The position numbers and the translations under genes were made by a program. The notes below the pieces were generated by a model. That model worked only from the letters and a program-made list of their open reading frames with translations. It searched no databases and was not told the DNA's origin. Positions 46,262-58,369 of a stretch of 64,000 bases of DNA are shown here, one piece after another (positions within the stretch are counted from its first letter, which is position 1; every line of letters begins with the position of its first letter). The stretch covers positions 1 through 64,000 of the forward strand of contig JAHQIW010005374.1 in the NCBI GenBank assembly GCA_019055375.1, in the 5' to 3' direction. This DNA comes from Parelaphostrongylus tenuis. Taxonomy: Eukaryota > Nematoda > Chromadorea > Rhabditida > Metastrongylidae.

Positions 46262-46325
46262 ATGGAGCTCGACTCCACGCACGCAGCAGCGAGTATCACA
46301 ACCACTCGGCCACGGCTCCTCCTTA
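46262..46325 (-). repeat. tRNA-like sequence (degenerate)
   Basis: Minus strand GAGCCGTGGCCGAGTGGTTG then ATACTCG matches the A box and D arm of class II tRNAs. GGAGTCGAGCTCC stands where the T arm would be. Immediately followed by a C run. Confidence 0.45.
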
Positions 46326-47089
46326 TTTTGTCTATGCGTAGTTATTTGAAAGAATGAAAAATTCTCATTCCGATACTGAGTTTCGCGGAAATCTCCATAG
46401 TATGCTCGATTGGCAAGAAAAAAAAGCAGCGTTCTTCTCTCGGGGTAACTGATCCGTTGACTGAACATAACGGCGGATTTTGTTGGCAGTTATGATGTGA
46501 AATTTTGAGTTCAAGGAAATCTTATCACTACGAAAAGATAGATTATCATTAAAAGAAGTTCTACAAACGTATTTTTAGCAAAAGAAAACGCCCATCTATA
46601 CTCAAAACTGCTAATTTCCAGTACGAAAGTTACGTTCTTGTGATAATAGCACATTATCGTCTGTGTTTTCACATCCTTTTGACAATTTTGTAGTAATATA
46701 ATCTAATGAAACATTTTTGACAGTGTATGGATTCAGAACTGACTTATGTGTGGGGTTCCAATTTGTTGTCGGCGTATGCTTTGCTTTGATGGTCCGGATT
46801 TTTCAAATTGTAGAGTTCTTTTTCAGCAAGAGTTCTCTATCTTTGGAGCCTGATGAAAAAGATTTCCTACGCAGAAATTCAGTTGACGACTTATACAATC
46901 AACATCAGTCATCAGCAAAATGTCTTTGTTCACACATTAGCACTGGTTAACATTCGCTCCTCTTGCATTGAATTTATGCTCTTGACAATCACTACGTAGT
47001 GCTTCCCGTGTTCTCATTGATCTGTTGGTATTAATTCGAATGCTTGAAAATGGTTTACAAAAGCCGCCATAATTCGCTTTACCTTATTT
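46326..47089. other. No recognised gene
   Basis: Short ORFs only. Confidence 0.35.
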
Positions 47090-47150
47090 GCTAACTAACT
47101 TCAACAATCCGTCTTCACGAACTGTGTGGACCCCAGCACATGTTCCATTT
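47090..47150 (+). repeat. Dispersed short repeat (copy 3 of 3)
   Basis: AATCCGTCTTCACGAACTGTGT.. CAGCACATGTTCC parallels 4870-4920. Confidence 0.4.
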
Positions 47151-47391
47151 TTTTTCTTCTTCTCGGGATAGTCGCCCATGATGGTGGTTTGATTCGTTCG
47201 CTTCACTGTTCGGTAGTTCGCTTTAGCAGCATGGAGAAAAGTGCCTTTTGCTTATGGGATCGGTATTCCGTTGTTTAAACCTATAGTGAGTTTTGTTAGC
47301 AGACATTTAGCATATTTAGATAGTCGGAACATTTCGCCGTCACATCTCTGCCTAAAAAACATTCAAAAATGACGAAAAATCTTGTCTACAT

Positions 47392-47682
47392 TTGGTTTGT
47401 GATTACCGCCGAGATGTGACAGCGCCTTCAGAGCTATTTATTGACGGAGTCAATTTTGAAAATCTTTGCCATATTCACATTCTTGTTTTGCGACTACTCA
47501 TTCAACCCGACAATCGATATTGTCCAATTCTCGCACTTTCATTCACTGGAGTCTTGGGATGGCTACACATTTGTATAACAGCCTTCTTAAAATTTAGTTC
47601 CACGCAGCACTCTGCTTTTTGCGATCGCGGCGAGTTTCACGTGGATAACTGCGATCAAAATACTTTAGAAAGTTGGTCGTGA
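47392..47682 (+). CDS. ORF of unknown function, 96 codons
   Basis: The frame contains a hydrophobic stretch (YCPILALSFTGVLGWLHICI) preceded by a polar region. A single-pass membrane exon is possible. No motif and no resolved splice sites; chance is a fair alternative. Confidence 0.2.
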   Translation: MVCDYRRDVTAPSELFIDGVNFENLCHIHILVLRLLIQPDNRYCPILALSFTGVLGWLHICITAFLKFSSTQHSAFCDRGEFHVDNCDQNTLESWS

Positions 47683-47841
47683 AGGTCGAGCTGACATGAG
47701 ATCGAACCACAGTCCAAATACAGCGAGGCACGGGTAGCCGTAAATTTTTTTGGCCTAAATCTCGAATAAATGACCAACTATCTCCAACTAACCAAGCTGA
47801 GTGATCTGCGAAACGCCGAGTTTCAGACGACAGTTAAATCG

Positions 47842-47844
<3 letters not shown>

Positions 47845-47884
<40 letters not shown>

Positions 47885-48030
47885 GTATACATATATATAC
47901 ATATATATATGTATATATACATATATATGCACATATGTAAATATATATATATATATTTATACGTAAGTATGCACGTATATTTATGTATATATATATATAT
48001 ATTTATATACATAAATATGCACATATATAA
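47845..48030. repeat. AT microsatellite (TATA/ACATA interrupted)
   Basis: Long (TA)n and (ATACATAT)n runs. Open frames on both strands here are artefacts of the repeat. Confidence 0.95.
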
Positions 48031-48879
48031 TACGTTCATCTATATACACGTACCTACTTAAAGTTTTATGTATTGCTGCTCTCATAGCGCTGTTTTAATC
48101 GTCATGTTTGGCTTATAAAACCTTCGCTCACAAGCAGAAGTTTATTTCGGTTTTGCCCATATCAGAATTATTATATAATAAGATCTAAGATACCATACGT
48201 GATAGCTAGGATGGGGATATGGTATCATTCGATAATTCACATTTACAAAAATTTTGAAAAAATGTTTGACTTTTCAAAGGGCTTTATGTAGCGTAAAAAG
48301 AAGATCAAGTTATACCTTTAGAGTTTTTTTCGCAAATGTGTGAAATATGCCCACCAAAAGCATATGCATTTGCGCGCGAGAGAAACGAATGGAAACAGTG
48401 CTGGAGCTCGCACCTACCAGTGAAAACCTCCTGTCCAGTCAACAAATAAAAAAGTAATTCAAGGTTATGAGCATGCAGAGGAAATTATTTAGTAGTATAG
48501 TAACGCAAAAAGCTTAGAGGTTTTCAAAAGAAATAAAAAAAACTTTAATCAAAGAACGGAAATTGAGAATGCGAATCGCGCTGCGCGATAGATGAATAAC
48601 AGTTTTCAAAGGGTTAAACCATCCGACCGAGAATTGCAAAGTGGGGTGGTCCTTCTTTGAACTGTTTCTTTCAAACGCAGTTTGTCTATGTACCAAAACC
48701 AGCATACTTCAATCAGTAATTAGAAGAGATGCTACTATTTGATTTCTTGAGATATTAATGCATCGGTCGGTTTGGCATTTGTTTCGTTGAAAAAAAGCCT
48801 AGAAAAGCAAATTCAAAATTGCAAATGTTTACGCCGATTAGTCGGCTCATGCATCAAACTCTTCACAGGTTGCCGCGAT

Positions 48880-49145
48880 AGGTCCAGCATGCTATGTACA
48901 CTATGATATCAACAATCTGATATCATGTTGTGAGCCTTTCATGAGGTCTGGTATGGTGCTCATACAGTACTACATACGTGTCTCGCCTTTCTGGACTCGT
49001 CATTAGCACGGTGCCTTTTGGTTCAACCGATCACTTGCAGGAGATACTCCCTTACTTAAGGGAATCAACACCAAATCATTTGAATTACCGAATGTTAAGT
49101 GGAAGAAGGGCTCAAATCATGCTATCAGATTATTACTGTTTTCGA
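48880..49145 (-). mobile_element. Foldback element family B, decayed copy
   Basis: Minus strand has CACGTATG, GCACCATACCAGACCTCATG and AAGGCTCACAACATGATATCAGA, the family B end. The other inverted end lies near 49110-49135 (ATGCTATCAGAT). Confidence 0.5.
48967..49009 (-). ncRNA. Degenerate hammerhead-like core (family B)
   Basis: GTGCTA, ATGACGA, GTCC-AGAAA-GGC, GAGA, CACGTATG, TA, GTAC. Stem II and stem III are recognisable. C3 and GAAA are damaged. Confidence 0.4.
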
Positions 49146-51820
49146 GTAAGGTCTATATAAACAGTCGAGAAATAAGATATCATATCTATATGGTCCGAAT
49201 TGGTTTAATGGAGCCACGCGCTCGACGTGTCTCAAGATAATCTTGTTTTTCTTTGTCTTTTCATCTATTACACCCACGTTGAAATTTTTGCTATGTCATT
49301 TAGATGCAAAAAATTGTCGCCATTCTTTAGCTTCTTCCTATTCAACAGATCATTAGTAATATTAGTCAGTCAAGCTTTTATGTCTGTTTACATATCAGGT
49401 TTTGAGTTTTTTAAAGCTTTAGAGGGCTAGAGGTACTAGGGTTAAGCAATAAGTTCTGAAAATTTCTTGGAAGTTGCGTTTTAATATGTAAATTAGCAGC
49501 AAAAACAACAATAACAAATCTTTGAAGTGTAGTGCACCAGTAGAAGTACCATTGCAGTTTCCTCAAACCGAAGGCTTTTGACATATTTCTTTATTTCTAT
49601 TCAATGATTCAAACCGAAGGTCATTCAAAAAAAAAACTTCTTCGCCTTCTAATACGCCAAATTTTACCTTGGTCTTTTTCGCCGTACGGTTTGCATTGTT
49701 TTACCGGTACAAAGAGCGCTTTCATCAGCGCAATCTCGGATACATCTCCAACAATTTGTCGAGCATGATCCAGTCATTGGCAATATGGATCTGCATTGAT
49801 GGCATGAACAGCTCTACTCCAATAATGGCGGATCAACATAGGAAGATCACACTATTTAATAGACATTTCTGACTTTAATTTGAAGAACTGTAAAATTACA
49901 CACAAAACTATCAATAAAAAAATTTTTCAAATTTTCCCTAAATTTTTTGCTCAACTTAGTGAACTTTTATCTTTAGATAAGCTTTAATTGAGAGTACTTT
50001 ACGGTTTGACAACTTTGAGGAGCTTTTCTTGGTGATAATCGAGAACTAAGAAAACTCAGTCAATTTTTCGGGAAGTTGGCAACATTTTTGTTTCAATGTT
50101 TATGCTGGATTTTATTGTTTGAGTATAATCGAAGAATTCTGATATACAAATAAAACACAGGAGCACATCAATGTCAAAGGTCAGTCATCTATTCTGTTAG
50201 AGTCGTGTCAGTTTTAATGAAAAAGAGATCGATCCGAGAGCATGCTAAATTTGGCATTATTTTTTAACAGAATATAAAATAAATGATCACGAGACCAGCT
50301 TCATTGAATAAAGATCGACACATGATCTGCTTATGTGCTACCGACTATCAGATCAACCAGAATTTCATCGCTTCTGGAAGACGTCGAACTCGTGCGAACT
50401 TCCTACCCGGCAAAACCATGCAACCCATCGGTGAGAAGAAGCAGTTGCGCTCTATGCGACCTCCAAGTACTTGATCGTCCTCTCTTAAACAGCACTTTTA
50501 GTCTGCTGCTAAAAAAACGTAAGAAACGTGTTTTATTTTTGTCCTGGATAGAGTTTAATATGGTGATTGATGCGACATTACCAATGTGAATGTTCATACA
50601 TCACATAGGCCACATAAAAATGAAGCCTTCACAATCATATTTATCCAGTCTTTACTTAGCAAGTTCTCAAAAACTTTCTGTTTAGTGAAGTAGCTGTAAA
50701 AATACTCTTACCCATAATTAATTTGTGTGTGTACTGCTTGCAACACCACTAGAATTGCCGCAACGATTGACCACCGAGAGGTAATGTACATTCTGCAACT
50801 CTCAAATTATGAATGGTGATTCAAGTTTATTTTTTCATCAACAAAGCGATAGCCCTCCAATGTCTATTGTGGCCTCGTTACGGCCGAATAACATAGTTCG
50901 GTATATAGAAGCATGGCAGAAAATCTCTTTGAAGGATTCACGATTCACGAAATTTTTGTTGCTCAGCATAAATTGAGATAGATCTGTCGTCGTTCAAAAA
51001 AAATCGAAAAAATGTGTATAAAGAAATAAGTTGAACATAAACTATAGAGCCATTTCTGACCCGGCTGCCAACATATTCACTCCAATACATATTTTTTTCT
51101 GAGTATGATGAAATGATCGTAATTTTCATGCTGTGAAAACAATAAGACTGTAAAATATGAGTAATAGAGGAACTCATAGAGGAAACGACTGTGTTATGGA
51201 GGTTGATGAAAGCGACATTAATCGTGAACATGACGAGGTTGCGCGGTCATTTATCAGAATGGGATTGTTGCTAATAGAAATAGCAATTTCATTAGTCAAC
51301 GCATAAATCAACACGAAAACACATAAATATCCGACAAAAGTAATGAGGTAATTATATGAGTTGTTAAAATTTGCCACCATGTTGGAGTAGATAGCAACAG
51401 GCTAAAGTGACCATCACCATTATTCACAAAAATAATCAGTAAGGTATCAGCAGCTAACTCCATCACCACTATTCAAAGTTTCAATCTTTTCCTCTCAAAT
51501 CAGGTACGCCCATACTTCAGCTGATTTTTCCCCAAAGAAGCAAATAAATCCTGCAAATAAATCATATCCAACCAGAAAAGAGGAAAAAAAGAAAACATAT
51601 CCGAAAAAGGATATAGAAGCTAATCAAAGATTTAAAGCAACTAAGTTAGCCCAGACAACGACAGTTTGAATGTCTGCAAACTTTCCCATAGCAAATTATT
51701 AGTCGATTCTTTGATCGTTTTCTTTCTCAGTCACGATTTTAACGACTTTTCTTTCTCAAGACTGCAAGAGTCACATCTGATACGGTGTTTAGTGAAGTAC
51801 TCGTAAGCAATACCTTTCTA
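49146..51820. other. No recognised gene
   Basis: 2.7 kb of AT-rich sequence. ORFs of 60-97 codons (49227, 49669, 50283, 50335, 50938) show no motif. Confidence 0.35.
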
Positions 51821-51824
51821 CTCG

Positions 51825-52165
51825 ATAGTATGTTGAGATCTCGCTCAATATTTCAAAATAATCTGGTAGCATGTTATAAGTTTTCCAGGAATCGAAAAAT
51901 AGTCCAATAGAAATATATTGCTATATTTGTTTTACCAGTCATTGAGCAATCGACTATCTCTACAATGTTAGGTGATCTTTTCACCTGACGTGCAATGTAT
52001 GTTCGCCACCAATATCTTGATAAGTAGCGGCTTGGTTGAATCGAAAGACATGTGCTACTGATGCCGCTTGAGATGGAAGCCGAAACGTATGTCTAGCACT
52101 CGAAGTGCCATACCAGACTCCTGAAAGGCTTGAAACACGCTATCAGATCACTCAAAAGCTTTCGT
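51825..52165 (+). mobile_element. Foldback element family B
   Basis: The left inverted end TCGCTCAATATTTC..CTGGTAGCATGTTATAAG pairs with the right end ending in CTTGAAACACGCTATCAGAT. The same architecture is seen at 62510-62935. Contains the best stem I of all hammerhead-like copies. Confidence 0.6.
52052..52099 (+). ncRNA. Hammerhead ribozyme-like motif with perfect 6-bp stem I (family B)
   Basis: Stem I GTGCTA (52052-52057) pairs fully with TAGCAC (52094-52099). The core is CTGATG followed by CC where AG is expected. Stem II is GCTT/AAGC with a GAGATGG loop. GAAA (52082-52085) is intact. Stem III is CGTATG and the cleavage triplet is GTC. The two-base change at A9 and 10.1 probably inactivates it. 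Confidence 0.6.
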
Positions 52166-53335
52166 TTCTTTCGTTTGTCTTCTTACTTAGTATCAACTCT
52201 GATGAGAATTCAGAATCAAGTAGTGCAGTGATGATCGTTGATATCGCGTGAAGAAGAGTGTCGATGTTCGAAAGAAAAGTCGAAACAAACGCATTCACAT
52301 CACATCTGACGGCAGCGCACAAATAATGATAATATAATGTAGATCCAACAAGTTAGTTCAGTTGCTCTGATTTCCATCTCTTTCACTCCTACAGTGAATG
52401 AGAATTGTCGTCGCAATGATTTTGAAAAGGATCGACTTCGGAATGATACAAATCTCAGAATGGTGCCAGACATTCCCGAATAGATAGACAAATCAATTTT
52501 TTATCTGATAGGATTCGTTGGTAGTAGTAGCCCTGCTAGATTTGCATTCAGTCATTCTATGATATTACGAATAGAATTAAATTCATGGCGTCCTCCTCAA
52601 AATTGAATTATTAGCGAACAATTCTATGACGTCACGGGAAAGAACGAAAATTCTGAAAACTGAAGTAGTGCAAATGAATGGAAATTCTTGCTACGTCAAC
52701 TTGGTAACCGTCTCCGGTTTTTTTTTAGCAGCTTGGTAACAGCTTCTGGCTTTTCAAAAAGTATGTGTGATTCTACACTGCTCCCACAAGCGTTTAGAAT
52801 GCGCACTGAATATAGCGGCTAGATAGCGATGGCGTTTCTATCTCAGTATACTTGGCAGTAAAATTCACGTATCACGAATGTATACACTTCAGCGACGGAT
52901 GTCGAATACTAGCGCAACATGTTCAAAAAAATGATCATTCACATTTCTCAGCACCGCCCTGAAAAAAAGGACAAACGAATAGTTCACAGAATAGCCATCT
53001 GCATACTTAAATTACTCTAAGAATTAGAAAAATGGCAATTATAGGTGCTGGCGCAGAGAAGATTTTTTATCGCCTTCCTCCATAGTTAATTATTGATGAC
53101 AGCTCATGAGGTATTTACAAAGTGTAAATGTTGACCACGAAGGATAAAATGCTGGTTTGAAGCAACAGAGTATTCTTAGGCGCTGTGAAGCTGACAGCCA
53201 TAAGATATAAAGATACCTAGGGAACAAGCTTTCGGCGGTGATCAGTTCGTGAAAGATCCACCGTGCATTCGAACTCATTAAACACCGTTAAACGCGTTTT
53301 AATGTATATCTACCCTATTCTTGCGGTGACCTGCT
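52166..53335. other. No recognised gene
   Basis: AT-rich with scattered short ORFs. Confidence 0.35.
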
Positions 53336-53475
53336 GATGCATTAAGTCAGTGCTTTGGCACTCAGAGACGAGTCCAATAGATCGAGAGACTCCGGGAATA
53401 TAGATGGACTATGACCCGAGGCGCGGAGTGGTGTCAACGGTTGTGTGCCCATTGTATGCACCTCTGACTAGTACT
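53336..53475 (-). repeat. SINE-like repeat family 2 (decayed)
   Basis: The minus strand ends with GCACTGACTTAATGCATCAG, matching GCACTAACATGATGCATCGG of the copy at 58840, with CAGAGGTGCATACAATG near its start. Ends approximate. Confidence 0.45.
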
Positions 53476-53557
53476 TCACACTCTCCCACTATCATATTTA
53501 TGATATGCAATCTCGTAAGTTGTTAATATCCCTGACATACATCAGTAAAGCTTCCTA

Positions 53558-53812
53558 TCATTCTTCCATTGGAGTGTTGTGCTCCAGCACTCCAATTAGT
53601 GCTCCTCGTTTAATTGAAGACTGTACTCTCAAGCCTTTGATCTTATTAGAATTCGCTTGAAATAGCAACGACCAGCCCTCCCAGAGTCTGTCTAAGCTCT
53701 CGTACATAACATCTGGGTAATTTGTCAAGAACTGCACCATAAATTCATTGAAGAAAATTTGTTCAAGTACCAGCATGATCCGCTCCCTCACTCCCTCAAC
53801 CTTGAAGATTTT
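53558..53812 (-). CDS. Possible exon, unknown function
   Basis: The frame opens after CTTCAAG (possible acceptor) and includes RERIMLVLEQIFFNEFMVQF, LTNYPDVMYESLDRLWEGWS and KIKGL, ending in TGA. The amino-acid mix looks protein-like, but no family is recognised. Confidence 0.3.
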   Translation of the reverse strand, partial: KIFKVEGVRERIMLVLEQIFFNEFMVQFLTNYPDVMYESLDRLWEGWSLLFQANSNKIKGLRVQSSIKRGALIGVLEHNTPMEE

Positions 53813-54184
53813 CGGAGTTGAAATGTTAGAAAAATTCTGAATTCAATAAGATCAGTATTTTTTCAGGCTTTTAGTGCTATTCAAGAAAAATTCTGATTTT
53901 AACAGAATTAGTAAATTTTTTTCATACTTTTAGTGGTAAGGCGGCTAAAAGTCCACGATTCATTGATAAAAACCATCGATGTCGATGGTACACATTGCAT
54001 GCCCAGTTCTATAAGTTAATTATAGGTAACAACCTTAAACTTCCTTTTATTAACACTTCACGATACGACATATCCAGGATTAATGCAACCAATCAGGCTT
54101 TTATGCGTCAAAATATAATTATGTTTATAAGGATATGGTACGCGTAATACCAAGCAATATCATTGGTTCGACCTTGCGCACTAG

Positions 54185-54330
54185 ACCGATAAGCCTCCGA
54201 TCTTTCTGATGTGGGGGTAATTGACACCAAATTTGTCTGAATAGATGTAAACAAAGACTGAACACAAAGGTGGACCCTCACGCGTCACCACATAGGTCGA
54301 ATGCACATTCTGTTGATCCCCCTACTTATT
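54185..54330 (+). repeat. SINE-like repeat family 2 (very decayed)
   Basis: GGTAATTGACACCAAATTTG, TCTGAATAGAT resembles GGTAAAATTGGTACCAAACTTG, TTTAGGAGGAT at 58797. Assignment is tentative. Confidence 0.3.
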
Positions 54331-54808
54331 GAAGTTGTATGAATGACACATTACTTAGTATTTATTCGCTTGGAATAATTTATGCTTCTATGGTAGATGA
54401 ATAAATATGGCATGACGTACTATCGCTACCCACCAGTTGTTCAGATAATCATAAGGCATCTGTTATTCCTAAAAAATGCGTTCGATACTAGATATCCCTT
54501 TGCGGACAGCGCCATTTCCGGTTGGCAGGAGGTTCGGACGACTACGAAGATAGGCTGCTAAGGCGTGCTCCAATGCTAGTGTGGTAGATACCTTTTTCGT
54601 CAGTAAATATTATTTGTGCAGTAAATGGTCAAATATGATGGATCACACTTCGCTAGGTTACTTTTGACAAATAACGCAGTTGCTCCATTTGTAATCCACA
54701 CTCTTAAAGTGAAAAATCAAATATTTATGAAGAGGCTAAAATTAGAACCATTATCAAATACTCAGTCTAAATTCTTTCTATTTTGACTGCCACTTGCAGT
54801 GGTATGAT

Positions 54809-54920
54809 GTTATAGTATACCCAATATGTGGACATGTGTAAAAACGTTTTCGTCAGCCGGGATTCGAACCCAGATCTCATTCTTCCCGGGAGCGTATGCT
54901 AACTGTTGCACTACCGACGC
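54809..54920 (-). mobile_element. tRNA-derived SINE-like unit, minus copy
   Basis: tRNA-like head at 54851-54920 (GCGTCGG start, B box GGTTCGAATCC). A tail ending in CACATATTGGGTATACTATA follows, the same as the tails at 55157-55200 and 58443-58490. Confidence 0.65.
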
Positions 54921-55010
54921 TGGTGCGTCAGCCTGCCCCGCCAGACCGTCGACGGTTGGCTGTTGGAAGACAACGCGTAATAGCGTAAACATGGGTGCTG
55001 TGCAAAACGA

Positions 55011-55081
55011 GCGTCGGTAGTGCAACGGTTAGCATACGCTTCCGGAAAGAGTGAGATCTGGGTTCGAATCCCGGCTGACGC
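55011..55081 (+). repeat. tRNA-like head, first of a tandem pair
   Basis: 71 nt folds as a cloverleaf. The acceptor stem is GCGTCGG/CTGACGC, the D stem GTGC/GCAT is partly paired, the anticodon stem is CGCTT/GAGTG and the T arm is CTGGG-TTCGAAT-CCCGG. The anticodon loop is CCGGAAA, with C at position 33 where tRNAs have U, so a translation role is unlikely. It carries an intact B box for polymerase III. Confidence 0.65.
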
Positions 55082-55085
55082 ACCA

Positions 55086-55200
55086 GCGTCGGTAGTGCAA
55101 CGGTTAGCATACGCTTCCGCAAAGAATGAGATCTGGGTTCGAATACCGGCTGACGAAAACGCTTTTGCACAGTCCTCCACATATTTGGGTATACTATAAC
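55086..55200 (+). mobile_element. tRNA-derived SINE-like unit, plus copy
   Basis: A second tRNA-like head (55086-55156, loop CCGCAAA) sits five bases after the first. The shared tail TTTGCACAGTCCTCC..TTTGGGTATACTATAAC follows. Together with 54809-54920 it forms an inverted pair. Confidence 0.65.
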
Positions 55201-57015
55201 ATTATGAAATATTTCTATGATATTTTATTAGTATTTACTCACATTTCAATCAAATTTATCTCCTGTTTCTTCCAAGTTTCATATACTTATTACATGAAGT
55301 ACAAAAAATTCATCATACTTGTTGGAAATTGTAAAGCAATAAATAGTTTGTCAAAACTAGTGCTAATTATTGCATGCGATCCCACTTCAATGATAATTCT
55401 CAATATTTTTTTGATTATAGTGTACTTCAGACTCCTATTTCACAGATCAACGCGTAATTTTGCCCAAATTCTTTATTACGGTTCATAGCTACGGTATGCG
55501 AAGAAAAAATGGAGGGATATGGTTTTTACCGTTATGTCCACACAGTTTGAGCCCTTCGATAAAAAAGTATTTATGTTACTTTTCTAAGATCTTTTGACAA
55601 TCATTTTGGAACAAAGATCAAGTGAATTTTAACGGCGTAAAACTATTTCTTAAATGACATGTTTTTTGCCCAGTAACAGCTAAAAAAAGGTTTTGTCTCA
55701 CATTCAAGCATTTCTCACCGGATAAAATCTCTTTCATGAGCAGCTAATAATTAATATATAGGGCAAATCTTAGCAATTTCAACAGTGCACTTTGTTTTTA
55801 GAAAGGACCCCTGAGAGCGCCACAGCCTTCAGAAGGTTTCTATGTTTTACAAATTTGGATCTTTTCCGATTTCTCTGTCCTGTTTGGGCCTCTTGGAAAA
55901 CGCATTTTATAAGTTTTAGTAACCTTTTCATGAAAGCTTCAAAATTTTGATAGTTTACTTTGCTCCTGGAATGGTTTCCTCAATGCGCTCTAACACTGCA
56001 ATGAAAATATCTTCCACACTTAGGCCTTTCTCGCTGAACAAAGCTTTCCTGCTAGCCATTTAATAATTGTTTGACAGCTTGAGTCTCGGCAACCATCATA
56101 GTTTATTTATTTTTTAGAAAGAACTCTATCTCATACTGAAGCAGACAAAAGAAATTTACTTTTCACAGTAAATCGGTGCGTTGCAAAAAGCACGACGACT
56201 TGGTGCCAATGTCGCGAAATCTCACTCATTGGGGTGCAAAACCCAATCTTCTTTTGACTCTTACAGCGCTCTAAGGAATCTTCTTCAAAAATCACTATGC
56301 TTCTGAAATCGCCGAGATTCACACTATTGAAAGCTTGCTTTTTTTCCAAGGAAACCTTTATCCGGCGAAAAATCTCGAATGTGATATAAAACATTATATC
56401 GACTATTGCAAAGCAAAAAAAGCCATTGAAGAAATAGAATATACTGTTCAGACTTGCTTGATTTCGGCCATCGAAGGAATACCAATAATTTGGTGGAATA
56501 GATCATTTTCAGAAAAAACCAAGAACTCAAGAACGCAATTCTTAAAATGTGACTGAATGCGACAGAAAATGTTTTTGAAAATAGAGATTCTTAAAAGAGT
56601 TGGGCTTTATTTCTTGAAGGAGTATGTTTGAAAAAGTTCTTATGGTGATAGTTTAATTTTTTCGGGGCGAAAAGTTCGTAATATTCAAGATCAGATCACA
56701 TAATCCAACAGAATCCTTTGTGATTTAGGGAAATGGTGCGCTTGCAAACGTTATTTTTATTTATCAATATAATGTATTATGGAAATCTTCCCACACAACA
56801 AACTCACTATCAAAGTCAAGATTTTCCAAACTATTGATTGACTACCAAAACATCACGAAGATATGCGAAAATGTTCAGTAACAGCTGAAAATACATTCCT
56901 TTCGGCGGGGATGTGGTTTATCCCTTCGCAAAAGGTAAGGTTTTGAGAAGCATTAGCGTTATCTTGCTAAAGTTACTCTTACACAGTCCCTTCGGTGATA
57001 TTTTATCGTTTTTGA
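55201..57015. other. No recognised gene
   Basis: The ORF at 55126-55488 starts inside the SINE and continues as an AT-rich hydrophobic frame. It is probably not a gene. Nothing else recognised. Confidence 0.35.
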
Positions 57016-57246
57016 TTATAATGTTCCTCTAGGAACTCCAGTGATCTGAATTTCTATTGGGATACGCTCCAATCTTCGTAACCGTCCGAACGCCGCACCC
57101 AGCTGAAGGCCATAATGACCCTCACCGTCCGCAAATGGATTTACTGCTGCACATGGGCACGCTTTTTGATGCATATGGGCAGTTGGCTCTTTTGTTTTTT
57201 CTTTCGCTAAGGCTGTGAAATGTCTAATGAGCATAATGAGTGCCAT
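57016..57246 (-). CDS. Possible exon, unknown function
   Basis: GC-richer than its surroundings. After a TTTCACAG acceptor the frame reads LAKEKTKEPTAHMHQKACPC, AAVNPFAD up to a GTGAGG donor, and stays open further (GLQLGAAFGRLRRLERIPIE). No family recognised. Confidence 0.3.
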   Translation of the reverse strand: MALIMLIRHFTALAKEKTKEPTAHMHQKACPCAAVNPFADGEGHYGLQLGAAFGRLRRLERIPIEIQITGVPRGTL

Positions 57247-57258
57247 TCTGACCTTTCA

Positions 57259-57294
57259 GGCTCTGAAAAAAGCGGAAGCGTCGAAATGCCAACC
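57259..57294 (+). ncRNA. Degenerate minimal hammerhead-like motif (PLE end)
   Basis: GGCT, CTGAAAA, AAGC..GTC, GAAA, TGCC, AACC. Follows TTTCAGGCTCTGA as in the PLE 3' ends at 27247 and 62278. Confidence 0.3.
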
Positions 57295-57319
57295 AGTATT
57301 ATATTGAAGTCTTGTTGTT

Positions 57320-58369
57320 AAATTCTCTTGTTTGTCTAGCAAGAGAAAAGTTAACCATCTTATCATCTCCATGGGAAGGTTGGTCCAGAAAATCGCTCTG
57401 CTAGAACTTAACATGTGAAATAAGAAAAAATAATTTCAGACGATTTTCCAAAATCCGAGCTCTTGCTTGATCGAGTAACAGTAGACAGCGAAACGATTGG
57501 CTGAAGTGTCGTAGTGAGTAAGGATGTATCGATTAATATCCAAAGCATCTCAGCAGGTAACTATTCGAAAGCTGTAAGTCGGGAATGGATGTTCTTCTTC
57601 AATTTCGCATCTGTCTCAAGGTTTAACATCGCTTCTTTCCTAGTTTGAACAAATGTCATCTACTTCCAGATGAGTTACATACCATTGCGCACTGCGACTA
57701 ACCGGTCGACATATCTCGAGGAACGACTATTCAAGTTGATGACTATGGTTCAAAAATCAAATTACCCATTGAACATTGTCTCTGAATGATAGGCATCGTG
57801 CAAAAAGAATATTAATCTTGGAATTCTGCACATACTAAAACAGAAGAATGGCTAAACTTGTCAAGAGCTTTTGCTTTAAATAAAATGGATTTCTTACAAG
57901 AAGATTATTTTAAAATGGTATACTATAGCGGTGTAATCTGCGCTGATAAGTACCGCTAGAACAAAGGTTTATGGAAGCCGTACTAAATTTTCATTCCTGA
58001 GAGTTCCAAAGATTTTCGAAACATGAAAAATCCATGAGTTTATTCAATTGATCCATTAGTTAAAATAGGTCACCGTTGTTGGAAAAAATTTTTCTTTCAG
58101 TGCTTCCAAAACAACGAAATTCATTTATTATTTGGCATTTTGATCCTTTGGAGACTGGATGTGGTCGTGGAAGGAAGGAAAACCTTACTGGTGCCGACCT
58201 ACAATATGATTCGCTTTACTAACAATGCTCCCTTAGGCATGAAGAAGGAAGACAGCTCTGTTTTCAAGTCCAACTGAGTATGCCCTAAATCATTGTGCAG
58301 TCCAGTACCCTAGCTGTCTATGTAATTTCTTCCTCTATCCGTTAAACAGAGGAGACTCTTTAAGAAAAG
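57320..58369. other. No recognised gene
   Basis: Nothing recognised. Confidence 0.35.

Noticed and set aside
47788..48061. Two long overlapping ORFs of Tyr, Ile, Met and Cys
   Set aside because: They translate the AT microsatellite on both strands.
55011..55156. Two functional tRNA genes
   Set aside because: Position 33 is C instead of U, the D stem is imperfect, the copies differ in anticodon, and they carry a repeat tail.
54826..55182. Overlapping ORFs of 64-89 codons
   Set aside because: They are translations of the tRNA-like SINE heads; the repeated peptide motifs follow the repeated DNA.
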